64,000 bases of DNA, taken from positions 1 to 64,000 of the forward strand of contig JAJOJN010000047.1 of assembly GCA_021208565.1 (NCBI GenBank), in the 5' to 3' direction. The stretch is from Nitrincola sp. (GTDB lineage Bacteria; Pseudomonadota; Gammaproteobacteria; Pseudomonadales; Balneatricaceae). Position 1 is the first letter of the stretch, and every line of letters starts with the position of its first letter. A program made the translations under genes and the position numbers. Below the pieces are notes generated by a model. It saw only the letters and a program-made list of their open reading frames with translations, searched no databases and was not told the DNA's origin. This document shows, piece after piece, positions 22,536 to 33,543 of the stretch.

Positions 22536-23705
22536 TTATGCGGTGGCGGCTGTGCCGACTAATTGACTCACCACCTGACGAAAAATGTGAAGCGGCAACT
22601 TCTACCTCTTCCATGGTCGTAAAACGCCCAAAACTGATACGAACCGATGCATGTGCCAGTGCATCGGGTAGCCCTATGGCTTTTAGTACATAACTCGGTT
22701 CAACGCTGGCAGATGTACAGGCTGAACCGGTTGAAATGGCGATATCTTTCAATGCCATGAGCAAAAAATTCACCTTCAACACCCGCAACAGCCAGATTGA
22801 CTATGCCGGCCAGCGTGTCATTTTCAGCGCCATTGAGCTGCACACTCGGCAACTGCATCACTTCGCCTAAAAAAATACTCACGCATTTGGCTAATGCGCT
22901 GATTATCTTCCAGCATCTCTTTGCCAGCCACTTCAGCAGCCTGACCCATGCCCACTAACTGATGTGTTGCCAGTGTTCCAGAACGCATACCGCGCTCATG
23001 TCCACCACCATGCATTTGCGCTTCTATACGCACCTTAGGTTGCTGGCGCACATAGAGCGCACCCACACCCTTGGGGCCATAGATCTTGTGCGCTGAAAAA
23101 GACATCAGATCAACGGGCAGCAGTTGAAGATCGATCGGTAATTTACCGAAGCTCTGCGCGGCATCCACATGAAACAAGATCCCTTGCTCTCGACAAATCT
23201 GCCCTATTTCGGCTATCGGGTTGATGACACCCAGCTCGTTATTGACCTGCATCACGCTGACCAGCACGGTATCTTCTCGTAAGGCTGCTTTTACCTGATC
23301 TGCACTGATAAGACCCTGAGCACTCGGCGTTAACCAAGTAATCTCATAACCTTCCGCCTCAAGTGCTTTTAAGCTGTCAATGACCGCTTTATGCTCAATT
23401 CGCGACGAAACGATATGCTGTCCTTTTCGACGATACTGATGAGCCGCTCCTTTCAGCGCCAAATTATTGGATTCAGTTGCCCCTGATGTCCAAACAATTT
23501 CTCTGGGATCAGCATTCACCAACTCTGCCACTTGTTGACGTGCCGTTTCGACAGCTTCCTCAGCTTTCCAACCATAAAGATGAGAGCGAGAAGCGGGGTT
23601 AGCAAAATTGCCATCCATCGTCAGACAAGCCATCATCTTTTCAGCGACACGAGGATCAACAGGTGTTGATGCTGCATAATCAAGGTAAATCGGTTTTCTC
23701 ATCAC
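22536..23705 (-). CDS. iscS: IscS/NifS-type cysteine desulfurase (class I)
   Basis: Second desulfurase of the operon. It has the N-terminal [19 protein letters not shown] contacts ([22 protein letters not shown]), the PLP lysine in [17 protein letters not shown] and the catalytic cysteine loop [17 protein letters not shown], which is the group I (IscS) form, unlike SufS downstream. Four frame breaks cut it: A7 at 22869-22875, A6 at 22764-22769, one near 22585, and its end is therefore shifted to a TAA at 22536. About 390 residues after repair. It lies between iscR and sufB, and there is no iscU, so this IscS presumably serves the Suf scaffold or tRNA thiolation. Confidence 0.93.
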
Positions 23706-23721
23706 ACCGCCAATTTAATAC

Positions 23722-24207
23722 TCAAAGACCGCTGGCAACTCGAATATCACTTGCGATCATTTTTTCGGCTTGTCTAGCCTCTTGACGACTAGACACCGCT
23801 TTAACATCTTTCCGCTCAACCAAGTCAGCTAGCGTGATACCACTCAAAAAGGTATGAATTTGATCGCTCAGATCACACCACAAATGATGTGTTAAACACA
23901 CCTCACCTGATTGACAATCACCGCGACGATTACACCCTGTGGCATCGACATTTTCATTGACTGCATCAATCACTTCAGCGACATCGATATCCGCTTTAGG
24001 TCGGTTAAGTTGATAACCACCTCCGGGGCCACGAACACTCGCTACGAGATTGTTGCGACGCAACTTGGCAAATAGCTGCTCTAAATAGGATAAAGAGATA
24101 CCCTGTCTTTCAGAAATATCTGCTAGGCTGATAGGCCCTTTTCCTTCATGCAGCGCCAAATCTAACATCGCTGTCACTGCATAACGTCCTTTCGTTGTTA
24201 ACCGCAT
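23722..24207 (-). CDS. iscR: Fe-S-sensing transcription regulator IscR (Rrf2 family)
   Basis: A 161-residue winged-helix regulator. The N-terminus ([20 protein letters not shown]) and recognition region ([33 protein letters not shown]) match IscR. The three [2Fe-2S] cysteines, spaced C-x5-C-x5-C ([13 protein letters not shown]), are followed by the ligand histidine in LTHHLW. It heads the iscS-suf operon, and a matching operator lies just upstream, so autoregulation is likely. Confidence 0.96.
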   Translation of the reverse strand: MRLTTKGRYAVTAMLDLALHEGKGPISLADISERQGISLSYLEQLFAKLRRNNLVASVRGPGGGYQLNRPKADIDVAEVIDAVNENVDATGCNRRGDCQSGEVCLTHHLWCDLSDQIHTFLSGITLADLVERKDVKAVSSRQEARQAEKMIASDIRVASGL

Positions 24208-24239
24208 AACCGACCTCTCTTAACTTACAAACTGTATGG

Positions 24240-24272
24240 ATTATGCTAAAACCAACAGTTTTAGTCAACTAT
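24240..24272 (-). promoter_or_regulatory. iscR promoter overlapped by type 1 IscR-like operator
   Basis: On the minus strand a -35 TTGACT (24263-24268) and -10 CATAAT (24240-24245) are separated by exactly 17 bases. The 25-base block 24248-24272 begins ATAGTTGACT and ends TTGGTTTT, which resembles the type 1 IscR binding consensus of enteric bacteria, where the operator also overlaps the -35 box. The start codon lies 33 bases downstream of the -10. Spacing and boxes are seen directly; binding by IscR is inferred. Confidence 0.75.
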
Positions 24273-24319
24273 TTATCCTACTAATTTGGTCGGCTTTTGG
24301 ATCACATTAACATCAAAGG

Positions 24320-25099
24320 CTAGACTCGCTGAATATCCTCTTCAACAGCACCCTCAAAATCTTCTTTTTTCAATTCGGGTAACTGCTCATCACAATACTC
24401 GGGGCGCAATTCACACAGAACGCGTCCCATTTTATCCATACGCTTATCCATCGCCTGTAAATGATCCAGTAGACAGCCAATAGCATGAGCAACGGGATCT
24501 GACACCTCGTTAGTGACACCATAGGCATCAAAACCCACCTTATCCGCCATTTGTTGACGCTGCTGCTCGCTCATCTCCTGATCTTCTTCCGCTTTCTTGA
24601 CGATACGTCCCGGAATACCCACCACCGTAGCACCCGCGGGTACAGCTTTGGTGACCACCGCATTGGAACCAATCTTGGCACCTGCACCGACCGTAAAGGG
24701 ACCTAATATTTTAGCTCCTGCACCGACGATGACATTATTTTCTAGGGTTGGATGGCGCTTACCCTTATTCCAGCTAGTTCCACCCAGAGTCACGCCCTGA
24801 TAGAGAGTGACATCATCACCCACCTCGGCTGTTTCACCGATCACGACACCCATGCCATGATCGATAAAAAAAGCGTCGACCTATTTGTGCGCCCGGGTGA
24901 ATCTCGATTCCCGTCATCCAACGCAAAATTTGAGATTAAACGCGCTAACCACTTAAAGTTACGACGCCAGAGCGCATGAGCTAAACGATCGCCACCACAC
25001 GACATGAGACGTGGATAGTTAGTGATCACTCAAAAAGTTTCGTGCCGCAGGATCTCGATCAAAGACCGAACGAACATCCTCTCGAATTCGTTCAAACAT
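24320..25099 (-). CDS. cysE: Serine O-acetyltransferase CysE
   Basis: Makes O-acetylserine, the first step of cysteine synthesis. The left-handed beta-helix hexapeptide repeats are clear ([26 protein letters not shown]...[18 protein letters not shown]), with the catalytic HGMG segment before them. Two frame breaks, near 25030 and near 24923, interrupt the N-terminal helical domain ([23 protein letters not shown], then [11 protein letters not shown]). The ATG at 25099 overlaps the trmJ stop by 8 bases. The C-terminal tail of about 50 acidic residues resembles the longer CysE forms found next to iscR in many proteobacteria. Confidence 0.93.
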
Positions 25100-25883
25100 C
25101 AGAGTTCTCCTTATCATTTAAAGGATGCTGATTTTGGGATTGGCGCGGAGATGATTGAGCCGTTTTATTGATCGCCGTGAGAAACCCACGCATAACATTA
25201 ATTTCAACTTTATCTGGAATAGCTCTTAGGAAAAGTCTTCTTAGGCGCGTCATCAATTGACGGGGATTCTTGGGATCCAAAAAATCCACCTGCACAAGTG
25301 TTTTCTCTAGATGTTCAAACATCAGCTCTACTTCTTTGGCATCGGCCAGTTCGATATCCCAGTCTGTTCCCCATTGCGGCGGCGAGATTGAGTGCTCAAG
25401 ACTGGCAACTCTTAATTCATAAGCAATCACTTGAACAGCTGCGGCAACATTCAACGAACTAAAATCTGGATTTGTTGGAATATGCACATGATGATGGCAG
25501 CGATGTAGCTCGTCATTGGTTAAACCACGATCTTCGCGACCAAATAAGATCGCCATCCGCTTATTGGGCTGTAAACTGGCCGCAATAGCAGCCATCTCCC
25601 TTGGTGAAGTAATTGGCCAAGGAATATGACGTCCACGCGCACTGGTTCCCACCACAAAGTGACAATCTGATAAAGCCTCATCCAGCGTTTCAACCACTTT
25701 GGCTGCTTGTAGAATATCAGTAGCACCGGAAGATCTTGCATCAGCATCCGGATCAGGAAAGCGTTTAGGCGAGACTAAACAGAGATCCTTTAGCCCCATG
25801 TTCTTCATCGCACGCGCTACCGCTCCGATATTACCCGGATGCGTTGTTTGAATCATGACGATACGTATCTGATCCAGAATCAT
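25092..25883 (-). CDS. trmJ: tRNA (cytidine/uridine-2'-O-)-methyltransferase TrmJ
   Basis: SPOUT-family enzyme that methylates the ribose of position 32 in tRNA. The N-terminal SAM-binding trefoil region shows VMIQTTHPGNIGAVARAMKNMGL, ARSSGATDIL, GTSARGRHIPWP, MAILFGREDRGLTNDEL and PTNPDFSSLNVAAAVQV, all typical. I choose the ATG at 25883, with GGGG upstream, over a TTG two codons earlier. It lies next to cysE and the divergent suhB, a widespread gammaproteobacterial arrangement. Confidence 0.95.
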   Translation of the reverse strand: MILDQIRIVMIQTTHPGNIGAVARAMKNMGLKDLCLVSPKRFPDPDADARSSGATDILQAAKVVETLDEALSDCHFVVGTSARGRHIPWPITSPREMAAIAASLQPNKRMAILFGREDRGLTNDELHRCHHHVHIPTNPDFSSLNVAAAVQVIAYELRVASLEHSISPPQWGTDWDIELADAKEVELMFEHLEKTLVQVDFLDPKNPRQLMTRLRRLFLRAIPDKVEINVMRGFLTAINKTAQSSPRQSQNQHPLNDKENSDV

Positions 25884-26100
25884 TAGCAAACCCCAAAGAC
25901 TAGAGCTAACTAGCTGTTAGATAAACATTTACAATTATGTTTTTTTAATTCAATAACGCTAAAAAAACATCAAGACATGAAAAATTTAAGGCGAATATAG
26001 TAACAGATACGAGTGAAAAAGACCTGCATCAATAGATAAGAGAACGTCTCTCACGTATAATGATCTTTTTGCTCTTGAACATTTTTGGACGCTTAACCTG

Positions 26101-26904
26101 ATGCAACCGATAGTCAATATCGCACTTCGTGCTGCCCGCCTTGGCGGAGAACAGATTGCCCGTGCGGCAGAACGCCTTGATCTGATTAAATCTGAACAAT
26201 CCAGCGCAGCTGAATTTATTCGTGATACATGCTCACAGGTTGAACGCACCATCGCGCAATCCATTCAAAAAGCCTACCCACACCACACGTTGAACGGCGC
26301 GTTTAGCGGTCATTACAAATCACAAGGCGAAGGCCCTACCGCCTGTGAATGGCACATAAGCCCTGTTGACAGCATTATTAACTTCTCCAACGGACTCCCC
26401 GTTTACGCCCTAAGCCTAACCGCTCGCATGAATGGTCGAATTGAGCACTGCGTGGTGTTAAACCCAGTCACTGGCGAAGAGTTTACCGCGAGTCGCGGTA
26501 ATGGAGCTCAGTTAAACGGTCGACGTCTAAGAGTCAGCTCCAGCAAGCAACTTCACCAAGCTTTACTGGGCTGCGGTTTCGTTCCCGGTAGCAACCGCGA
26601 GGAAGCATTTGCCGAGCATCAGAAGCAACTGTTTCGCTTTAGTGCAGCCGGAGCGCACTTTTTTAGCAGTGGCTCGGCTTTATTAAATCTAGCTTACACT
26701 GCAGCAGGTCGCCTAGATGGATTTTTCCAAGCCGACCTGAGTGATACTGAGATGGATGCAGGTATATTACTGCTTCAGGAAGCTGGTGGTTTAGTGGGTG
26801 ATTTTAAGGGTGGCAATTCCCATCGCCAAACGGGTAGCTTAGTGGCCGCCAACCCTAAAATGTTCAAATTACTGGTTAAGAATCTTCAAACTCCTCAAGA
26901 TTAA
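26101..26904 (+). CDS. suhB: SuhB / inositol monophosphatase family protein with degenerate active site
   Basis: Aligns over its full length with SuhB: MQPIVNIALRAARLGGEQIARAAE at the start, RGNGAQLNGRRLRVS in the middle, and GSALLNLAYTAAGRLDGFFQ near the end. The metal site, however, is broken. The usual EE pair of ITEESG is replaced in LNGAFSGHY. The usual DPLDGTTNF reads SPVDSIINF, losing the first Asp, Gly and Thr. The usual PWDxAAG reads TEMDAG, with Glu at the aligned Asp position. Phosphatase activity is therefore doubtful. SuhB is also known as a Nus-factor partner in rRNA antitermination, a role that need not use catalysis. The frame is intact, and the gene keeps its normal place beside trmJ. 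Confidence 0.88.
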   Translation: MQPIVNIALRAARLGGEQIARAAERLDLIKSEQSSAAEFIRDTCSQVERTIAQSIQKAYPHHTLNGAFSGHYKSQGEGPTACEWHISPVDSIINFSNGLPVYALSLTARMNGRIEHCVVLNPVTGEEFTASRGNGAQLNGRRLRVSSSKQLHQALLGCGFVPGSNREEAFAEHQKQLFRFSAAGAHFFSSGSALLNLAYTAAGRLDGFFQADLSDTEMDAGILLLQEAGGLVGDFKGGNSHRQTGSLVAANPKMFKLLVKNLQTPQD

Positions 26905-26992
26905 TCTTGAAGTTTGCAACGCTGTTTTTTTTAGACACCTCTAGACCTTAGAAACTAAGGATGTAAGAAAACAGCCTAGCGAGACATAAAAC

Positions 26993-27032
26993 AAAAAAGC
27001 CTGAGAGGATCATCCAATCAGGCTTTTTTTTT
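26993..27032. terminator. Bidirectional intrinsic terminator between suhB and purA
   Basis: A6 then GCCTGA (26999-27004), a 13-base loop, TCAGGC (27018-27023), then T9. The A-tract on one side and T-tract on the other serve convergent suhB (plus) and purA (minus). Confidence 0.88.
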
Positions 27033-27035
27033 GCG

Positions 27036-27072
27036 CTTAAGGTTGAGTTACTTAAGGCTTAAGTATCTTAAG
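27036..27072. repeat. Four CTTAAG hexamers in 37 bases downstream of purA
   Basis: CTTAAG occurs at 27036, 27051, 27058 and 27067, between the purA stop and the shared terminator. Each copy is self-complementary, so any two can pair as a short stem. No function is known to me. Confidence 0.8.
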
Positions 27073-27074
27073 GA

Positions 27075-28383
<1,309 letters not shown>

Positions 28384-28399
28384 TCATTTAAAGTTAAAA

Positions 28400-29572
28400 T
28401 TACAGCGGCTTTACTCGCCACTCATCACCCTGCTTTTCGAGAATGCGATCACAGTTGCTTGGAAGAGTAGAATCATCCAACGCATAAATCACACGCACCC
28501 CCTGAGATCGCAATTCCCGCACAGTCATCTGTAACGAGTCATCGAGCATATTGGCAGGGGCCAACACTGCAGTTTCTGATCGAGCTACCACACCAGATAG
28601 GTCTATCAGGGTGCTCAAATCGGTACTAAAACCTGTGGCAGGTCGTGCCCTGCCGAAATCCTGTCCTATCTCATCGTAACGACCACCCTTCGCAAGCGCT
28701 TGTCCAAAGCTTGGGGTATAGGCCGCAAAAACAACACCCGTATGGTAATGATAACCGCGAAGCTCTGCCAAATCGACATAACAACGAACATTAGGATAGT
28801 ACTGCTGCACGCGCTGTGCGAGTTGCTGGAGGTATTCAACGGCCTGATGAGCGGCTGACTGAGTTAGGCAGTTCATCGCTTTATCCAACACACTTAGCGT
28901 ACCGTGGAGTTTTGGTAGCATAAGCAATTGCTGTCGCAACGCATCACTGACATTTAGTTGAGTCACAAACAAATCAATTTCAGGCATCGCTTTACGCTGC
29001 AACAACTCAATAAATTGATCTTTTTGTGCCTGTGTAAGCTGGGCTTCTTTAACTAAGGCTCTAAAAGGACCTACATGACCAAGATCTAGCGTAATCGCTT
29101 GCTGTAAACCGGCTGCGTGCAAAGTTTCTAACATCAATGCAATGACTTCGAAGTCACTATCTATGCCCGCATGACCATAAAGTTCGGCACCGGCTTGAAG
29201 CGGGTTGCGACTGGCCAGCATATGTGAGGGCTGAGTATGGACTATCGAGCCACAATAGCATAAGCGGCTCACCCCTTCGGTACGAAGACGATGCGCATCG
29301 ATACGGGCAACCTGAGGAGTGATGTCAGCACGAATACCCAGCGCATGACCACTCAAACTATCGGTAACTTTGAATGTATTGAGATCAAGATCTCTACCGG
29401 TTCCGGTTAACAGTGACTCTAGATGCTCAACCAAAGGTGGCATCACCAGATCATAACCCCAGGTATTGAATAGATCTAACAAGCGTCTTCGCATTAACTC
29501 TGCTTGTCTCGCTTGTGGCGGCAACAACTCTTTGATGCCTTCAGGCAGTAACCATCTATCTGCCAATGCCAT
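28400..29572 (-). CDS. hisZ: ATP phosphoribosyltransferase regulatory subunit HisZ
   Basis: A 390-residue HisRS paralogue that activates short-form HisG in histidine synthesis. It has class II aaRS-like motifs ([36 protein letters not shown]) and the C-terminal core [28 protein letters not shown]-like region, but no anticodon-binding domain, which separates it from HisS. Placement between hflC and purA is typical of pseudomonads and their relatives. Confidence 0.93.
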   Translation of the reverse strand: [390 protein letters not shown]

Positions 29573-29629
29573 GCATTATTCCTCGTGTCATTCCAATACT
29601 GTATTAACGCTAACGATTGTCTCGCGGCT

Positions 29630-29698
29630 GCAGCACATCCTGTACATCGCCGCTCCTGCGCATCCATGCGCTCGCGGCATACCGTACATCCTGTACAT
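29630..29698. repeat. Cluster of ATCC-centred palindromes between hflC and hisZ
   Basis: Within 70 bases the motif ACATCCTGTACAT occurs twice, at about 29636 and 29687; the second lies in the palindrome GTACATCCTGTAC. Between them is the perfect palindrome GCGCATCCATGCGC. GCCGC and GCGGC arms flank the centre, so the block can fold as one nested cruciform or hairpin. No coding potential. It looks like a REP-type intergenic repeat, lying just downstream of the hflC terminator. Confidence 0.65.
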
Positions 29699-29726
29699 AA
29701 AAAAAACCGGGCAATGACCCGGTTGA
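29699..29726 (-). terminator. Intrinsic terminator after hflC
   Basis: Read on the minus strand: AACCGGG, a six-base loop, CCCGGTT, then a run of T. It lies about 60 bases after the hflC stop and would end the hfq-hflXKC transcript ahead of hisZ. Confidence 0.88.
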
Positions 29727-29783
29727 GATATTCTAACATAGAATCGGGGCGCCAAAGGCACCCGATTTATGGACTATCTTACG

Positions 29784-30656
29784 CTATCGACTTGCAGGTC
29801 CCTGGAAGAAGCGGAAGAACTCGCTGTTCGGTTCCAGTACCAGAATATCACCGCCACCACTGAAGGATTCGCGATAAGCATTTAAGCTACGAACAAAGGC
29901 ATAAAACTCTTTGTCTTGGTTAAATGCATTGGCAAAGATTGCCGCCGCTTCAGCATCACCTTCACCTCGGATAATCTCAGCTGCACTGAAGGCGTTAGCT
30001 GTGATAACAGTGCGTTGACGATCTGCATCTGCACGAATACCTTCAGCCAACTCGAGACCACGAGCTCGCAACTCGCGCGCCAGTCTTAAACGCTCAGAAC
30101 GCATACGATCATAAACCGATGCCGAAACTTCGGTAGGCAGATCGATACGCTTGATACGAATATCAAGGATCTCGATTCCCAGTTCGCGCTCTGCTACTGA
30201 ACTCAGTGCACGATTCACTTCATCCATAAGATCTTCACGCTCACCAGAGACGACTTGGTTCAGGGTGCGCTCACCAAACTGGTTACGCAGGTTGGTTTCG
30301 ATACGACTGGATAACAGACTGTTGGCACGATTTTCATCACCTGAAGTCGCGGTGTAGTATCGCTCTACATCCTTAATACGCCACTTGATAAATGAATCTA
30401 CGATCAAACGCTTCGCTTCTAAAGTCAAGAAAGACTGTGGACGCGAATCCAGTGTCACTAAACGCGCTTCAAACTTCTTCACCGTATTCACGAATGGAAT
30501 CTTGAAGTGCAGACCTGGTGGGATATCAGGCTGAACAATTTCACCAAAGCGCAATTTAACAGCACGCTCTGTCTCTTTAACAATGTAAACAGATTCAGAA
30601 ACCAACCACACAGCGATCAGCGCTACAACCAGCACAAAAACTGAATTGGATTTCAT
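29784..30656 (-). CDS. hflC: FtsH modulator HflC (SPFH/band 7)
   Basis: Membrane-anchored SPFH protein that forms a cage with HflK around the FtsH protease. It has an N-terminal signal anchor (SVFVLVVALIAVWLVSESVYIV), the SPFH domain (VKLRFGEIVQPDIPPGLHFKIPFVNTVKKF) and a long coiled-coil (RSERLRLARELRARGLELAEGIRADADRQR). 290 residues, intact. The stop of hflK and its ATG are one base apart. Confidence 0.96.
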   Translation of the reverse strand: MKSNSVFVLVVALIAVWLVSESVYIVKETERAVKLRFGEIVQPDIPPGLHFKIPFVNTVKKFEARLVTLDSRPQSFLTLEAKRLIVDSFIKWRIKDVERYYTATSGDENRANSLLSSRIETNLRNQFGERTLNQVVSGEREDLMDEVNRALSSVAERELGIEILDIRIKRIDLPTEVSASVYDRMRSERLRLARELRARGLELAEGIRADADRQRTVITANAFSAAEIIRGEGDAEAAAIFANAFNQDKEFYAFVRSLNAYRESFSGGGDILVLEPNSEFFRFFQGPASR

Positions 30657-30657
30657 A

Positions 30658-31893
30658 TTATCGACCCTCCCTCAGGTTGCCGGCTTGTCGATTACGCGCC
30701 TGATCTGCCATCTGGTCATTCAACTGACGAATGTTCAAATCAGCACTGCTAGATGCACTTCGCGTTGCTGAACCACTACCACGCTGCTGATCCATCAGTT
30801 TATCTAGCGGCAGGAACATGACGTTGTTACCACCATTTTCAAGGTCCATCAGCACTTTTGGATTGTTAGTCATCACAGCCTGCATAGTGTCGATGTAGAG
30901 ACGCTCACGCATCACTTCTGGTGCTTGACGATACTCACCTAAGAGGGCTAAGAAACGCTGAGTTTCACCGTTAGCTCTAGCAACCACTTCTTCACGGTAA
31001 GCACTTGCTTCTTCAAGCATACGCTGTGCAATACCACGCGCCTCTGGAACGACAGAGTTAGCATAAGCCTGAGCTTCGTTGATCGAACGCTGCTCATCCT
31101 CACGCGCCTTGATCACATCATCAAATGCGTCTTGAACTTGCGAAGGTGCTTGTGCATTTCGGACGTTGACACCCGCAATACGAATACCTGTTTCATAGGT
31201 GTCCATATGACGCTGAAGACGCTCTTGAACTGATATAGCCATAATTTGACGGCCTTCAGTTAAGATAGAGTTCAAATCAGAGCCACCTACCACCTGACGC
31301 AGGGCAGATTCAGCCGCTTGCGCTAAGCTTTCTTCTGGACTTCTGACACGCAGCGTAAAGAACTCTGGGTTTTCAGCAATGTACTGAACACTGATATCCA
31401 CATCAACGATGTTCTCATCTTCAGTGAGCATCAGTGCGCGGTGATCATGGATACGAACACGGGTCACATTGACGAGATTCACTTCATCAATCAACGGCGG
31501 ATTCCATTGCAGACCCGGATTCACGACACCATGGAACTTGCCTAGCCTAAGCACCACACCGCGTTCCTGTTGGTCGACCGTATAGAAGCCCATACCTGCC
31601 CAAACGACAAGCGCAAGCAGTGCAACGATACCGACTAGCTTAAAGCTTCCACCAGGGCTTGGATTTCCACCAGAGGTTCCTGAACCTCCGCCAGAACCAC
31701 CCTTATTACCACCGAAAATACCATTTAGCCGGTCTTGTAGTTTTTGCAGCGCTTCATCCAGATCCGGTGGTCCTTGGTTGTTGTTTCCACCGCCACCACC
31801 GCTATTGCGATTTCCACCGCCGGGATTTTTGTCACCGCCGCCACTCCAGGGGTCATGGTTCTTGCCATTCCCGCCAGGCTCATTCCAGGCCAT
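30658..31893 (-). CDS. hflK: FtsH modulator HflK (SPFH/band 7)
   Basis: Partner of HflC. The first 75 residues are Gly/Asn/Pro-rich (MAWNEPGGNGKNHDPWSGGG), as usual for HflK. A membrane helix follows at about residues 85-105, then the SPFH domain (ERGVVLRLGKFHGVVNPGLQWNPPLIDEV) and coiled coil (AYREEVVARANGETQRFLALL). 411 residues, intact. Antisense reading of the Gly-rich part gives a Pro-rich open frame that I regard as an artefact. Confidence 0.96.
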   Translation of the reverse strand: MAWNEPGGNGKNHDPWSGGGDKNPGGGNRNSGGGGGNNNQGPPDLDEALQKLQDRLNGIFGGNKGGSGGGSGTSGGNPSPGGSFKLVGIVALLALVVWAGMGFYTVDQQERGVVLRLGKFHGVVNPGLQWNPPLIDEVNLVNVTRVRIHDHRALMLTEDENIVDVDISVQYIAENPEFFTLRVRSPEESLAQAAESALRQVVGGSDLNSILTEGRQIMAISVQERLQRHMDTYETGIRIAGVNVRNAQAPSQVQDAFDDVIKAREDEQRSINEAQAYANSVVPEARGIAQRMLEEASAYREEVVARANGETQRFLALLGEYRQAPEVMRERLYIDTMQAVMTNNPKVLMDLENGGNNVMFLPLDKLMDQQRGSGSATRSASSSADLNIRQLNDQMADQARNRQAGNLREGR

Positions 31894-31961
31894 AGTGTTC
31901 TCCGTTATAAGACAAATTAAAAGGGTAAAATTTTATGAACCGCAGCACTCAGATGCAACCG

Positions 31962-33270
31962 TTAATCGTTATCGACCACATCTGGAAAATATCGTTCCAC
32001 AGGTATCTGTAATCGACTTAACATCTGCCTAAAATCTTTTTGCTGTAAACGCACTCTCAAATTGATACGTCCATCTTCTTCAATCCGTTCATCAAGCACC
32101 GCTTCACGAGCATAAAGCATGGATCGAAACTGACCATCCTGAGGTGACAACTCGAGCGTACCCTCAAACATACTGCCAGATAAACGCTCATTCACCGCCG
32201 CTAGCAACAGATCCACACCTTGATTTTGCTGAGCAGATAACCAAACTCGGACGGGAACACCCTCCTCATCCCTATCGACTCGAGGCGAAAAATCATCAAG
32301 CAAATCTATCTTATTGTAAACTAATAAGGTCGGGCGATCATCTGCACCAATTTCTTGAAGAACATCATTCACTTGCTCTATATGAGCCTGTCTTTCTTCG
32401 TCATGGGCATCGATTACATGGAGTAACAGATCAGCCTCAGCTGTTTCCTGTAACGTTGCTCTAAACGCTTCAACCAACTTGTGCGGAAGATGTCGAATAA
32501 ATCCGACAGTATCCGCCAAGATCATGGGGCCGGCATCCGGTAGCTGAACTTTTCTCAGCGTTGGATCCAGCGTCGCGAAAAGTTGATCAGCAGCATAAAC
32601 ATTGGCAGCCGTGATACTGTTGAACAAAGTGGATTTGCCAGCGTTGGTATAGCCGACAAGCGATACCGTCGGAATCTCTGCTCTAACACGCGCACGACGA
32701 CCTTGATCTCGCTGCTTACGTACTTTATCAAGGCGCTTCAAAATCGCTTTGATCCGAGCTCGTTAATAGACGCCTATCCGTCTCGAGCTGCGTTTCACCC
32801 GGACCACGAAGACCTATACCACCTTTTTGACGCTCAAGGTGTGTCCAACCACGAATTAGACGGGTAGACATATGTTCGAGCTGAGCCAACTCCACCTGAA
32901 GCTTACCTTCATGCGTTCGGGCTCGCTGAGCAAAAATATCCAGTATTAGACCAGTTCTATCCAACACTCGACATTTGATTTCTCGCTCAATATTTCTTTC
33001 TTGAGCAGGACTGAGAGAGTGATTAAAAATAACCAACTCAGCTTCATGCATACGAACCAACTCAGCCAACTCCTCGACTTTTCCTTTTACCCAGAAAAAA
33101 ATCGAGGACTCGGATCAGAGCGGCTTCCCAATAAAAAAACAGATAGGATCGGCACCTGCTGACAATGCCAGTTCCTCTAACTCTCTAGGGTCTTCTGCTT
33201 CCGCTTCAGAGGCTAGATCGATATGGACCAGTATTGCGCGCTCGCCTGATTCAGGACGCTCAAAAAACAA
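31962..33270 (-). CDS. hflX: Ribosome-associated GTPase HflX
   Basis: HflX splits stalled ribosomes, notably after heat stress. The N-terminal domain ([26 protein letters not shown]), the [17 protein letters not shown] linker and the G domain ([39 protein letters not shown]) are all present. The most likely start is TTG at 33270, because an in-frame TGA lies immediately upstream. Three frame breaks occur: about 33135 (near T7), about 33100 (A4, where [14 protein letters not shown] is restored) and about 32760 ([14 protein letters not shown] restored). It follows hfq by about 10 bases. Confidence 0.93.
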
Positions 33271-33279
33271 TCAGATTAC

Positions 33280-33543
<264 letters not shown>

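Noticed and set aside
26040..26100. suhB promoter with TATAAT at 26056
   Set aside because: A good -10 but no credible -35 at the right distance, so not listed as a feature.
31659..31895. Pro/His-rich plus-strand frames opposite the Gly-rich start of hflK
   Set aside because: Explained by reading Gly/Asn codons backwards.
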